Source of the DNA: Ceratodon purpureus
Taxonomy: Eukaryota > Streptophyta > Bryopsida > Pseudoditrichales > Ditrichaceae
NCBI GenBank assembly: GCA_014871385.1
Contig: CM026426.1
Coordinates: forward strand, 72,539,573-72,603,572
DNA: 64,000 bases
Direction of reading: 5' to 3'
Shown: positions 36,556 to 48,000 of the stretch, piece by piece
Position numbering within the stretch: position 1 is the first letter of the stretch
How the letters are laid out: each line of letters begins with the position of its first letter
Translations under genes and position numbers: made by a program
The notes under the pieces: model-generated
Seen by the model: only the letters and a program-made list of their open reading frames with translations
Told to the model about the DNA's origin: nothing
The model's database searches: none

Positions 36556-39500
36556 ATGGGTACAAAAAAGAATCTGCCTGCTCGGACACCTGCGTCAGCA
36601 CGGAGAGAGCAGAGATTGGAGGAAAGCCAACGGCGGGAGGTAGAGATTGAACATCAAAGGGAGGAGGAGCGACTTCAAGTCCTCAGGTTAGGCTCTCCAT
36701 GACCTGCGTGGAATGGGGGACTTTCATGGTGAATCAATGGTGCTTTCAGGTGCCCATCTAGAGCAAAACGTGAATGTATTTGTGAAATTCAGATCGTATT
36801 GTAAGAATTGGTGTGTCAGAGTGTGCAATGTATTGACAGAAACTAGCTCTGTGATTGAAATTGCCTGTTTGTAGGGCGGCTCAAAGGCGAGAGTATCACA
36901 GAACATGGAGGACGAGGAGGACAAGGGACGAGGTCAATGAACGGAAGGATATAGGGACCGGAGCAGGGCCCTTAGGAGAGAACTCTGGTGAAGAACATAA
37001 CACATCGGAGCACGAGGTTTTGGAGTCACCATTGCGCGACCAGGGAGTGGAGAGGAGTGTTGGCGATGAGAGAAGCAGTGGAGTGTCTGATGAGGAAGAT
37101 ATTTTTCTAACTCCTGGCACAAACTTCACGGCAGAGGACGGAGAAGATGGTGACCAAGGAACAGTGACTCCACGCAATCGCAAGATTAGAGCAGCAGCCG
37201 CGAAAGTAAAAAGTCTCTTGATGCAACTCTTGCAGTCAGGATTCACCGACGAAGAGAAGAAGCTTGTCTTGCAGCGTTGCTTCGCCGAGGAACGCACACG
37301 CGCGCTTGATCCGGAATTAAGCGCTACGGTGTTGAGGTTCAATACTGCTGCTGCAACAATTGTGCAGAGCTTGCGAGGGGCGCTCCAGACCATACGAGGG
37401 GCGGGTATGGAGGGAAGGGCCAAGGTGAGGAACATAGTGCTCACGGCTGCTGTGTCCAAGGACAGCTCGCAAAACATGATAAGCATGGCATTAGGGGCGT
37501 CAAGGTATCTTGTTCGCAAAGCGTTTCAATGGCACAACTCAGTTGATGAAAGTGGCAAAATTCTATGGGCGGGGGGGTACAGAAAGCGTCGGAGCGACGC
37601 TCTTAGTGCAGAGGAACAGACTCTGGTCTGCTCTTGGTGGGAGACAGAGACCACAATCTCCCCAAACAAAAGGGATGTGAAGAGACGACGAATAGGAGTG
37701 AAGGACCACGAAACGCATGCTACCCATTACCTACAGGTGTTGCAGGTAGAGTGTTGCCGCATCCTTGCCCATGGCTTCTACTTGTATCATGCTCAAGCTG
37801 CAGCGTTTATTTGCAAAGTGTGTCAGGACATGTTGCCAATGCATCTTTTCTTAATTTAATTTTTTTTTTAAGCAACTGAGGTTGATGAGAATGTTCACTT
37901 GGTCACGAGGTTGGTGGAGTTTGTTTTTCCTCTTGGTTGTCTTTTTTCAATTCATTGTCAGGGGCTTAATCAAACGGCTCCTAGCAGTGCGGTGCTGGGT
38001 GGGAGTAGCTCATTGGGGAATCTTTTTTGTTTATGTCTCGGGCAACAGAAGGGCTGAACAGACTGGTCACACCGACAGAAATCTGGGTCAGAGTCTGAAA
38101 CTAAGATTGCAAAAAGACTTAAAAAATGAAGCATTGTGAGTTGAGTTTTGTGGTGGAGTTGTTGTGCGTGTGGAGACTTAATTTTTTTTGTTTGTTGTAT
38201 GTGTATGTGGTTGAAGTGGTTGTTTCGATGGGGTTGTGATGACAGAAATACTGGAACAAAACGAAGCACGCTTCTGATTACCGATATTTAAGTCGCTGAT
38301 GAACCTATTGGTTTTTTTGTTAGGTATTGTTAATTTGTGCTTTGTGTTTGTATGATGTTGTGCTACGATTATAACAATTCCTCGTACTGAGTGCCGAAGG
38401 CATGAGAGACTACTTTACACCCATAGAATATGAGCACAATGTCTTTTTGTGTCTTTGTTGTTATTAGTTTGGATGTGATCTCAGTTGAATCGTGTTTTTG
38501 AAAGCCGTTCGAGGCATCTGGAGAAACGGCAGTGAGATTTGCCATAGATCTGATCTAGATAGTTCTGTGAGCGGGACCTAAAGTTTGGCTTCCCAGCTGA
38601 TTCCAGTGCTGTGGAGTCGAATAAGGTCTGGGTCTTGTGGTTGAGTGGTCGACGTTGCGTTTCGAGTGTTGCATTCCCGATGTTGACAATACCATTCTAA
38701 TCATGAAAATAAGTGATAACGAAAAAGATATCTGATTGAGGGAACCTTACTAGTCACGGAGTACATTGTGTGGTTGAATGCTTTGGCTGCGTGACGTTGC
38801 CACTTAGTATCCCTCAACAGAGTGGGTGTCGGCTGAAGCAAAGATTACTTAAGTCCAGCCCCAAACCAATGCCTGCTCACTCAATGAGCTTGTGTTGATC
38901 TGTCTACAGGGACATTTTTTAAATCTTTGTATATAAGCATTCTAGGTAATTCAAATGTGATTTAAGTTTGACAACATAGAGAAACTAGAGTTTCCGGAGC
39001 TTTAAATTGAACCGCTCTAATTCGACTTCTGTGATTGAGTTGTTATACGTGTAGAGACCTATTGATAATTTTTTAGACAACTCAGGTTGATGAGAATGTT
39101 TAGTTCTATATGATCTTTGCTCCGGCTTGTTTTCTTTTCGTTTTTTTTTCCTTAAAAAAATGGTCTCTAGGTCTTTCGAACCCGCTCATAGCAGTGCGGT
39201 GGTGCCTGGGACTGGATTGACGGGGAATCTCCTTTGTTAATATTTTGAGGAGGAAAGGAGAGAAGAAAGTGGCCACAGTGACTGATTTTTGGGTCACAGT
39301 AGAGAAACTAACTTTTTCGACACTTAGAATGAAGCACTCTTGAGTCGAGTTTTGTAATGGAGTTGACATGCGTGTGGAGAGTTAAGTTTTTTTTTGTCAA
39401 TGATAACTGAGGTTGATTAGTCTGTGAAGTTCTCATAGTGTTTGCTGCAGCTTCCGAATTGCTTTGTCTCTTTTTTTCTTCAAGTCACTGTTCCTACCTC

Positions 39501-40562
39501 AGTCATCCCGCTCACAGCAGTACGGTGCTGGCTCGGACTGGATCAACGTAGGCACCTCTCATGTTTAAATTTCGAGTAGCAAAGGGGAGCACAAACTGGC
39601 CACGTCATATGTAAGGGTTCAAGTTTGTCACAGTAGAGGGACTAAGTTCAAAGTGTTGGTTAATCTGACCTGCTGTGAGTCCACTTTTGTAATGGAGTTG
39701 TGTGTTATTGTGGCAGTTGGAATCCCATGCGAGGTTTAGGGAGGCCAATGAGTAGAGGACAGTGGGGCTTCGAGCGTTTGAGCTTCTAAAGCCGTTCTAT
39801 GTGAGGAGGTTGAGGGAGAGGAACACATGTGCCTGTCGATATCACTGTGAACTTGCGGAGTTGAGAGTTGGCTGGAACAACATGAGATCCGCGACCAAGG
39901 GCATTCATGGGCGGCACTGTCACTGCTTCTGTGATGTGTGCTTGTGCCCTCCCACTATAGAGCCTACTGCCGTAAGTCGCCCAAGTTCATGCCACGCTGA
40001 CTTATCACACTTTACCGGATTGACCGACATGTGGCACAGCGTCGTATGCCCAGTGACTGCCGACGGTTGGCACACACAAAAATGTCTCAAGGGCGAATGT
40101 GACCTTTGTGGGGTGGAGATGTTGCAGATTTGTCCGAGAGAAATGGAGACAGATTTGCCACTCATGGTCCAGTGGCATAACTTTGAAATGGTAGTTCACG
40201 GGAGGACTCGAAGTGGGAAAGAGAATAAAGTCCCGCGGATGATGTATCAAACTACTAGAGCACCAGTCTTCATAACCTACTTGGCCAAGAAGCTGCGCCC
40301 ATTCATTTTCCACAATTATATTGCAAAATGGCAGGCTGAGCGATTCAAGGAGTCAATTGACACTTTCCCACCTGACTCTATCTTGTCGGCTGTGGATTTT
40401 GCGGAGAACTATACTTTCCAGCCATATCATGAGTTGCAGTCTATGCACTGGCTGCAACACCAGATTACAATTTTGGTGCACATATGCTACAGGTGGAATC
40501 CAGCTTTTCTTGTAGATCCAAGTTCAGACGCACCGAAACTGCTCATAGAGTATCACTATTAC
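36556..40562 (+). pseudogene. Transposase-like gene (DFAENY motif), truncated by the hAT insertion
   Basis: Exon 1 (36,556-36,686, ATG start, MGTKKNLPARTPASARREQR) splices with matching phase to exon 2 (36,875-about 37,736), which includes RDVKRRRIGVKDHETHATHY. After an intron of about 2 kb, exon 3 (about 39,759-40,562) encodes GLRAFELLKPFYVRRLRERN, CHCFCDVCL, CDLCGVE and SAVDFAENYTFQP with HQITILV. This arrangement (cysteine-rich middle, then DFAENY and a hydrophobic strand) matches an uncharacterised eukaryotic transposase-like family that I remember from algae and animals; I cannot name it. The frame runs directly into the left end of the giant hAT element at 40,563, so its 3' part is missing here. 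Only 21-29 bp of the far flank lie in the window. Confidence 0.6.
37857..39700 (+). repeat. About 326-bp degenerate tandem repeat within the intron
   Basis: At least three copies share landmarks in fixed order: AACTGAGGTTGATGAGAATG, GCAGTGCGGTGCTGG, and GAGTTTTGTAATGGAGTTG with GCGTGTGGAGA. GCAGTGCGGT-type landmarks occur at 37,984, 39,191 and 39,517; the last two are 326 bp apart. The block between 38,160 and 39,000 is too diverged to assign or is an insertion. It fills most of the transposase-like gene's long intron. Confidence 0.65.
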
Positions 40563-40587
40563 CAGGGTTTTCTATTCCGTCGCGACG
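40555..40587 (+). repeat. Left target duplication and TIR of the giant hAT
   Basis: ACTATTAC target copy, then CAGGGTTTTCTAT and a CGTCGCGACG palindrome. Confidence 0.75.
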
Positions 40588-41078
40588 TGCCCCTCTCGCG
40601 TCACAATGTCGGGACGTCACGACGGTGTACAGTCACGACCGGACGTCCCATTCGGTCTTTATCGCGACGGCCCAAATATTTACGGCAACATTTTCACTTT
40701 TACATTTCCGCCCCGGCGACACCTCGGACAGCCGATGTCCACGTCTGCGATAAAGGTGGTCTGATACTGGTGGGCCCCAGTACCAGTCCGCTTCGTCCGC
40801 GCCACCCTGTACGATCCGATACCCAGTCCGATGTCCGATCCGACATCCGCTTTCCGCCGGATCGATGCCCCGTCGTCCGACGGGTCTTCGTGATCTCGTC
40901 CGCATTCCGGCATCCCTCAAGGCGCTTATCCGCCATCCGATTGCTGTCGGCTCCGACGAAGTCCGCCACATTCTACTGTCCTCCTCGTGGTCGGACCCTG
41001 GTTCGGCCACTATCCCGATATTGTACCTTCGACGGCCAAGTTCCGACCTGAGTTCGGGTCCGACGCATATCGAATTCG

Positions 41079-41581
41079 GATGTCCGGCAACATATCCCGG
41101 TGGACTCCCATCAAATGGACTGGCGTTCTATGCTACGCCTGCTTTATCTTCATGGTCGTTCTAGGAATCGGTGCATTATTTTCCACTTCGGTAACGGCTC
41201 GTTGAAACGTGACACTTTGACTGCATTTCAGCGATAGCTCACAGTGCTGGGATTCCAGGGAGTCCTATCGCCTTGTTCGGGCCAGCCCAGTTTAGGAACG
41301 ATTCTGACTTTAGCGACGATGAAGAGTATTTGGCGATCGTGGAGATGGGGACGAGAGTCAGGCCGAGTTTCTTACCTGCCATCCCGGGAGACGTCTCGGA
41401 GGGCATCATCTGGAAGATGTTGATGGTCGAGGACGACGACATCGAGAACTACAGAACATGCACACTCCTCCGTTGTGTTTGCAGGGGGTGGAGGAACTTT
41501 GTGGATATTCAGCCACGTTGGTACCAGAGCCGATTTGCATTCAACCTGCGGCCTTTTATGGATTCTGAAGACGAATCCTAG
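41079..41581 (+). CDS. F-box-like protein with N-terminal membrane segment
   Basis: Two exons. The first begins at ATG 41,079 (MSGNISRWTPIKW), includes a hydrophobic stretch (VLCYACFIFMVVLGI) and can end at a GT near 41,171. The second starts after the AG at 41,229 with matching phase and runs to a stop at 41,581. The C-terminal half contains IPGDVSEGIIWKMLMVED, TCTLLRCVCRGWRNFVD and WYQSRF, which fits the pattern of an F-box (leucine-rich helix, then the CRxW-type VCRGWR core). F-box proteins bind SKP1 in SCF ubiquitin ligases. Weak points are the short length, about 150 residues with no substrate-binding repeats, and the tentative splice. It is the first cargo gene inside the left end. Confidence 0.5.
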
Positions 41582-41682
41582 GATATTGTTCATTGAAACA
41601 CTAAGGTGTAGGGTACCAAACATCGCAGTTTAGTACATCAAGATCTGCAATGCTTAGGGTTTAGCGTAGTTGCAGGTCTGCG

Positions 41683-41726
41683 ATGGTCGGATTGGTGTCG
41701 ACCATTGTCCGGCGCCTGTCGGACAA
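41683..41726 (+). repeat. Two abutting 7-bp-stem hairpins
   Basis: ATGGTCG (41,683) pairs with CGACCAT (41,699-41,705). The next hairpin, TTGTCCG (41,705) with CGGACAA (41,720-41,726), begins on the last base of the first. The rest of 41,590-42,270 is non-coding. Confidence 0.7.
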
Positions 41727-42272
41727 CGGGTCGAACACTGCATTGCAGCCGAATAAGGCTGGTTTATCATGATATTGAATCCGTAAGTATTGGAATCATG
41801 AAACTTTAATTCTTAAATCATTGATGATACTGTAATCATACTTGTACATGCGTGGTCACTAATAAGTTCATGATGCCATTACATGTCCGGGGCCGTCTAT
41901 CAATTCTGTTCTCGAGTGATACTCGTGTGATAGGGTGTATTATGAATGATATCATACTCCCTAGACATATCGAGCGTGTTACGTTTTATGATAATACCGT
42001 CGGCCCTGTTATAACTGCGTGTACGTCTGTTCGCAACTTGGGATTGATTTCATAATCCCAAATCTAGGTGGATTATAAGTTTTATTGCAACTGAGAGGGA
42101 AAATTAAATGCCCATTTGGAACTATGATGATCATCGCCTCCCTTCTTCTATGTGTTGAGCGCCGTTGGTAATGCAGCACCATTGCGGAAAACGTTCTTCC
42201 TCCGTGGTGTAGCGTTGTCTATTCTCCGCGCGCTGACCTGCACCAACCTCAACTCATTTCGAGCCGTGCCCG

Positions 42273-43112
42273 ATGGCTTGCTCGCGCGAGTGCCCTCCAT
42301 CTTGTATGGAAGGGAGTAGCCGGTGCCTAAGCAAGTTTCTCCGATCGGACTACGAATCCGCGGATTTGCCAGTGTGGGTTGATGCAGCGAGGAAAAGGGG
42401 AGGGGAGTTTCAACATGCGAAAGATGTGCCGAGATCCAAGGAATGTCTACGGACTTGGCTCGAATCCGTCGACGCGTTTCAGGAAGAGTATGGCCTCTTG
42501 TGTCCCGACTTCTCCGCCGTGCCCCTCATGGAGACCCGTCTGTGGGCGTCGAACTGGGACCCAGTCGCAGTGTTGCAGTTCCAATCCGTGGCGAATTGCA
42601 CAGGCATCATGCATCCGATGCGCGTGCGCATTCCAGCCGAACGGGTGGTGCAAAGTGGGGTCCGGGGTGACGAGGAGGGTCGGAAGATCGTGCGGACACG
42701 GACTGGGGGTCCATCGAGCGATCGAGTGCGTGAGGGGTGTGCATGCGCGCATGCCCGATGGTGGAGGGCTGGAAGTCGGACGAGGACGACGCCACTCCGC
42801 CGGGATAGAATCAGGGGACTTGGCCAGGTTTCATTGCATATGGAAGTGGGAGGCGCAGCGCTGGAATCTCGTAGATCCATAAGGGCGGATGCAGAATCCC
42901 CTAATGCGACACGCGGATCCTCCGGTGATGCTAAGAAGCGTAAGGTGGACGAGGAGGAAGACCACTCCGAGCATGAAAGTGACGAGACTCGCGAAATGAC
43001 GGACTACGAGTTCCAACGGTATTGCTGGAGAACGATGCCTTATCTCGGTGAGATGTCGGATATTGTGAACAAACAGGAGGGTTTTCAGCAGAGTTTTTGG
43101 GAAAACGCTTGA
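42273..43112 (+). CDS. Hypothetical nuclear-type cargo protein
   Basis: An open frame of 279 codons. The first 110 residues (ESADLPVWVDAARKRGGEF, ETRLWASNWDPVAVLQF) and the last 70 (KKRKVDEEEDHSEHESD, YEFQRYCWRTMPYLGEM) look like real protein. The middle, about residues 125-190, is arginine-rich and less convincing and may hide an intron. KKRKVDEEED fits a nuclear localisation signal followed by an acidic patch. I do not recognise a family. An in-frame ATG exists at 42,273, but the true start may be in an upstream exon. Confidence 0.5.
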   Translation: MACSRECPPSCMEGSSRCLSKFLRSDYESADLPVWVDAARKRGGEFQHAKDVPRSKECLRTWLESVDAFQEEYGLLCPDFSAVPLMETRLWASNWDPVAVLQFQSVANCTGIMHPMRVRIPAERVVQSGVRGDEEGRKIVRTRTGGPSSDRVREGCACAHARWWRAGSRTRTTPLRRDRIRGLGQVSLHMEVGGAALESRRSIRADAESPNATRGSSGDAKKRKVDEEEDHSEHESDETREMTDYEFQRYCWRTMPYLGEMSDIVNKQEGFQQSFWENA

Positions 43113-43488
43113 TTTTAATAGACGAGTGTTGCAGCTGTTAATGATTCTGCTCACTACCAATCTTGGAATGCTTAACTCTGGCCTTCTCTTTCTCTGACTA
43201 TTTTGTATATGGGACGAGAATTTTCGTAAATTTTCGGCCTTACTATAATATTTATTCCCCATTTATTATTATGCTGATCTTCCGATGATCAGAGTATATT
43301 TATGTTTTATAATGATGGAGCTATTCCGAACGTCCCCCGTAGTTTGATATCTCCTTTCTGTTTCGGAAATATCCATCCAGTGCAGTTTCTAAGCAGACAT
43401 GCATCTTCCAACCTCTTGTCTAATTGCTAATGCATTGCGTCGATAACGGAGATTCTCCGTATTTAACCGGACACTATTTACTTCGTAA

Positions 43489-43947
43489 CTACCTAGATTT
43501 CCTAGCTTGTTCGATGTCATTATTAAGTTTCTGGTACTTGGATGGCCAAATCGCCTCCAGTTCCTCGACGTAAGTCTTAGGCTTTGAAGTTTCGGTCTCT
43601 ACGGATGCGGCTGGTCTCCCCCGCGAGTTTCTTCGTATCGGACCTATCGCGGTCGTAGCAGCGGTGGAATGCTTCCTTCCCAGTGCTGGGGATGACCTCC
43701 CATTACTACTTCCTCCGGGCTTCCCGTACTCGTTGTTGTCCTTCCACTTGCATCCCTCGTTACCTGGAATGCATAGACCTCCCCCCAATACTTGTACCTT
43801 GTCTACGCCGATGTCCTTGTCTCCACTGCCCGCTCCTGGAGCAGTTTTCTTATCACTGTCCCCAACGACTTCGTTCCTCTCGGGATTCCAAGAGAGCAGG
43901 AACTCTAATACCTCATCCTCTAGACTAGTTATGTCACAAGGATCCAT
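43489..43947 (-). CDS. Hypothetical 152-residue cargo protein
   Basis: Intact ATG-to-stop frame on the minus strand, opposite to the other cargo genes. The N-terminus (MDPCDITSLEDEVLEFLLSW) and C-terminus (LEAIWPSKYQKLNNDIEQAR) look helical. The middle is glycine- and serine-rich with basic clusters. A TATA box sits about 80 bp upstream (44,036-44,028 on the minus strand), which supports it as a real transcription unit. I do not recognise a domain. Confidence 0.6.
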   Translation of the reverse strand: MDPCDITSLEDEVLEFLLSWNPERNEVVGDSDKKTAPGAGSGDKDIGVDKVQVLGGGLCIPGNEGCKWKDNNEYGKPGGSSNGRSSPALGRKHSTAATTAIGPIRRNSRGRPAASVETETSKPKTYVEELEAIWPSKYQKLNNDIEQARKSR

Positions 43948-44027
43948 CTTGTAACTAGAGAGGACTCGTCCACAATAACTTGCAGGCTAACTGCATCAAA
44001 AGGGACCTGTGTTATCACACTTCCCGT

Positions 44028-44036
44028 TTATATATC
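44028..44036 (-). promoter_or_regulatory. TATA box for the 43,947 gene
   Basis: TATATAAAC on the minus strand, about 80 bp before the ATG at 43,947. Confidence 0.5.
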
Positions 44037-45010
44037 ATGGCATACCTCGCGCACTATAGTCCGCCATTCGCCCTTTGCCGGACGACGCTGCCTCGGATTG
44101 AATCCGAACGTCCGTTGCCTGCTGCCCCTATCCGACCGTACCGGATCACCATCCGCGCTATACCGGACCGGCACAATCTCCTGCCAAAGGGCGGATGCGC
44201 GGGGTTCGTATTATCCGGCGCCGTTTTCACTGTCCAGACACAATCCGCCTTTCCGAAGTCGGATTCCGCTTCGCAAAGTTCCGACCCCTGACCTATGCTC
44301 TAGAAGAACGACGCGATATTGTTTAATCGTTCCTGTAATCAACTATGTCCGCCTTCGCCGGAGTACTGCCCCGAGGTCGCGTCCGACCGATTCCGGAACG
44401 CGCACGTTTCGATCGGCGGACCACGTCCGAGCCTCTAATCCGTGGGGGTACCTCGTCCATGTCCGATTGCGGAGTTACCACATTCCGCAAAACGATCGGA
44501 TTTCAGGTAGTCCGCCCGTCCGTGGTTCATCCATCTCCGTACACGGGCCAATCTCACGGAGTGCGAACCACCTCCCCGATGTCAGCACACGACTGCCATA
44601 ATATGCAGATCCTGACCATCTTTTTCCTACAACGCGGACCAAAATCGAATCTGGTTACTGGACCGCCATCGATCCCGCTCTCGTCCGACCTCGTCCGCAA
44701 CACCCGGAACAACTCCGCGATGTTCCGCTTCCTGGTCCCGGACACGCTCGGGGAGTGCCATAAAAGATGCGACTCACCACGATCTGTTCTCCCTTCTTTG
44801 CACTGCGTGTCTCAGGACTCTGGGGTCTCGACTGAGGTTCCTCTGCATGAGACCCAAGTGTGCTCAAGGGGTCAAGCATAGCCCACTGGAACGGACCGTC
44901 CGAACTCCATCGGAGATCTGGAACATAATCAGGGCAAGGCCATCCCTCCACCCTCGTTCAACGACGCTAGAAGTGCGTTGTCGGGCGCAATTTCTGTAAT
45001 AGGTCCATCT
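44037..45010. repeat. TCCG-rich non-coding block
   Basis: Very dense TCCG and CCGAC/CCGGAC motifs in non-coding DNA between the minus-strand gene and the transposase. The long open frames here come from that composition and look random. Confidence 0.55.
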
Positions 45011-45060
45011 CGCCTTAAATAGTGCGTTCACCCTCCAGATTCTTGCTTTCTGTCGCAGGC

Positions 45061-48000
45061 ATGCCGCGAAGAGTAGATGCCTGGGATCAGTGGTGGCAAG
45101 ACTTGGGCGTGGTGGGTGCGAGGCCTCAGAGACAGGTTAGGTGTAGAATTTGTAATGTGACTATTGTGTACCGTCGGGATAGAATGTTCGCCCACTTTGG
45201 ATACAGACCTTTAGGTGGTCCAGGTAACTACGGTATACAAGTTTGCAGGTTGCTGAGTGCGCGGGTGAGGAGGTTGTTCGTAGACTGCGGAGGTGAAGTT
45301 CCTAGAAGAGAGCCCGATGATGTTCATGACATTGGCTTGGGAGGTGACGGGGTCCCAGATCCGGTAATACCTCAAGCTCCCGATAACGAGGGGGCGCGCG
45401 CGAATGATGGGCCAGCTATGCAGGAGCCCGATATGGCACCCCAGGGTTCTCCACCCAGGGAAATGCGTCAAGTGAATCTTGTGCAAGGATTCAATGCTTC
45501 CACGAAGCTTCGATTAGATAAAGTGTGGGCGACGGCATTCTACGAAGCCAATATCCCATTCAACGTTATTAAGCATCCTGCCTTCATTAACGCCGTTCGG
45601 GAAACAGTGCGAGCCCGCTTCCCGGCATACCTGCCGCCATCGATGAATGCTATTCGCACAAAACTGTTGAGCGCGAGAAAGGCGGAAATGGTGAGACAAG
45701 TAAGGGAACTCACGGGCAATTCCACAGAGAAATACGGTGTTACGATATGTGCAGACGGTTGGGACAACGTCCAGAGTCGTCCTCTTCTGAATGTTATCCA
45801 GAGTGGGACCAGGGGCGACGTTTTCCTTGGAACCATAGACACGACGGGACACTACAAAGATAGCGATTACATCACTTCTCAGATCCGTCCGTTTGTGGAA
45901 CGGGCCGGACCGCAACATGTGGTCCAAGTTTGCACTGACAATGCTCCGAACATGCTTGGATCCAGTCGGATGCTCGAGACACGATATCCTCACATTTATG
46001 TTCAAGGGTGTGCCGCACATTGCTTGGATCTGTTGCTCGAAGATTGGGGGAAGCAGGATTGGGTGAAGCACATAGTCAGAAAGGCGAGACTTATTTGTCT
46101 ATGGGTTAGAAATCATCATTCATCAATGGCTTTGTTTCGCAGGATGTGTCCCAATCTGACCATCCGTTTGCCCGTTGAGACGCGGTTCGCGACGAATTTC
46201 ATTATGATCGAGCGTCTTGTGGAACTTCGGAATGCATTTGAGAGAATGGTCATCGATCCGGCGTTTGCAGGTATTTTAGCAACCTATCCTGATGTGAACA
46301 GCTCAGCAGGGAAGAGGGTCCGCCTATTTCGGAAGTACGTGCGTGCGGACGGTTTCTGGAACACGTGCCATAACTTCCTGTACATGGTCATCCCAGTGGT
46401 GAAGGCATTACGCCTTTTTGATGGGAAGGCACCTGCAATGGGCCTAGCTTGGAGGGCGATGTACGATTTGAAGAACCACGTCCGCAGTTTTTCCTCCCAT
46501 CCGTTTAGATTGAACGCGGACCTGGCAGCAGACGCCATGGTCGCATTCGACCACAGATGGGCTATGATGTTGACAGATCTTCATTGGGCAGGTGCGATGC
46601 TCAACCCGACCCTACGTGGATGGGCGCCACTTCATAACCACGAGGAGTCGAGGATCATTTTAAACCGGGTTTTTCGCAAGTTATCCTCTAACGAGGAGAA
46701 TTACGTCCAGATCCTTGTCCAGTATCAGGATTTCCTCGAGAATCGGGAGGCATTTGCTGATTCAACCGATCCCTAGGCGCACGGCACTGCTATCCACGAA
46801 TGGTGGGACGCAATGGGAGGTGGAGCCCGGGCTCTCCAAACAATAGCTAGACGTATACTTGGACAGGTTTGCTCCGTGTCTGCGTGTGAGCGCAACTGGA
46901 GCATGTACTCTTACGTGCACAGCAAGGTGCGCAATAGATTGAAACATGTACGAGCGGAGGACCTCGTGTATATCTACACGAACAGTAGACTCGTTCGTCA
47001 CCGCCGGGCCCCGCGTCCGGCACAGTGGTATGGCTTAGAGGAGGTTCATTCCGACGATGACCTCGATGGCGAGGATCCGGACGAGGACGACGAGGAGGAA
47101 GACGTCGGACGGGGAGGAGACCATGTAGCGGACGATGTGGCGGACGATGCCCGCATGGATGGTGTCGGACAGGGCGGATTGGGCATGGGGGGTGTCGGAC
47201 TTGCGGACGACGATCCGCCCGAGAGCGACTTTGAGGAATCTGGATCGGACGACGCAGGATCTGACGGTGACGACGGTGGCGATGTCCGGATTGCCGAGCT
47301 CTTCCACAATATGTTCGACGCAGGACATCGCCGAGATGCGGTTGAAGATATCCTCCGCCAGGATAGTCGCGTCGGACGGCAGGCGTATGCAGGAGGTGAG
47401 CGTCGAGCTCAGAGTCCGATCAACGAAGCAGAAATACAGTCGGACAGAGGAGATGGTAGTCCGGCCCGGAGGATACCTATCGTCGACGCGGACTTCTCGC
47501 AGCCTTGGAGTGATTCTTTGTCATTTGGCCAGAGGGATTTCGACGAGAACCTGGCGAACATGGAGGGAGAGATTCGAACAGTTTTTCAGGAGGATTTACC
47601 ACCTATCAATCGCCGGAGAGATGAAATGACGGAGGAAGATTCGAGAAGGAGGATGGCCGACCAGGAAGTTCAGACTCCGTCTGAGGAAATACGCCGTCCC
47701 ATAACTCGAAGCCTTGCTAGTACGTCCGGAAGTATGGCTGTAAACCAGCAACAGCGAGCTTCTGCCCTGCTCTCCACCCCCGTTGTTAGGGGTCACATCC
47801 TTCCGCAGCAGACCTCCGGCCGGGGTCGCAGACGCCGAGCAGTAGGATCTGCTGTAACCAACGGTAGCCAGTCCGTTGTTCTGACCGCGTCTTCTTCACG
47901 CAGCCGGCCCGTGCGGAGAGGGGTTCCATCTACGTCGATCCGGGACCCTGCGGCACGTGCATCTAGTTGCACGACTGGGGAAAGAGTGTCCAGTGGTCCT

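Noticed and set aside
40633-41010. Minus-strand frames near the giant element's left end
   Set aside because: Shadows of GC- and TCCG-rich subterminal DNA.
44098-44881. Long plus-strand frames between the cargo genes
   Set aside because: They arise from the TCCG-rich composition, which removes stop codons. There is no consistent frame and no domain.
13529-46776. Reassigned stop codon (TAG read as an amino acid)
   Set aside because: Many frames here end normally with TAG or TGA, some elements have a TGA as well, and the few in-frame stops fit ordinary C-to-T decay. The copia, Tigger and hAT families are known to decay this way.
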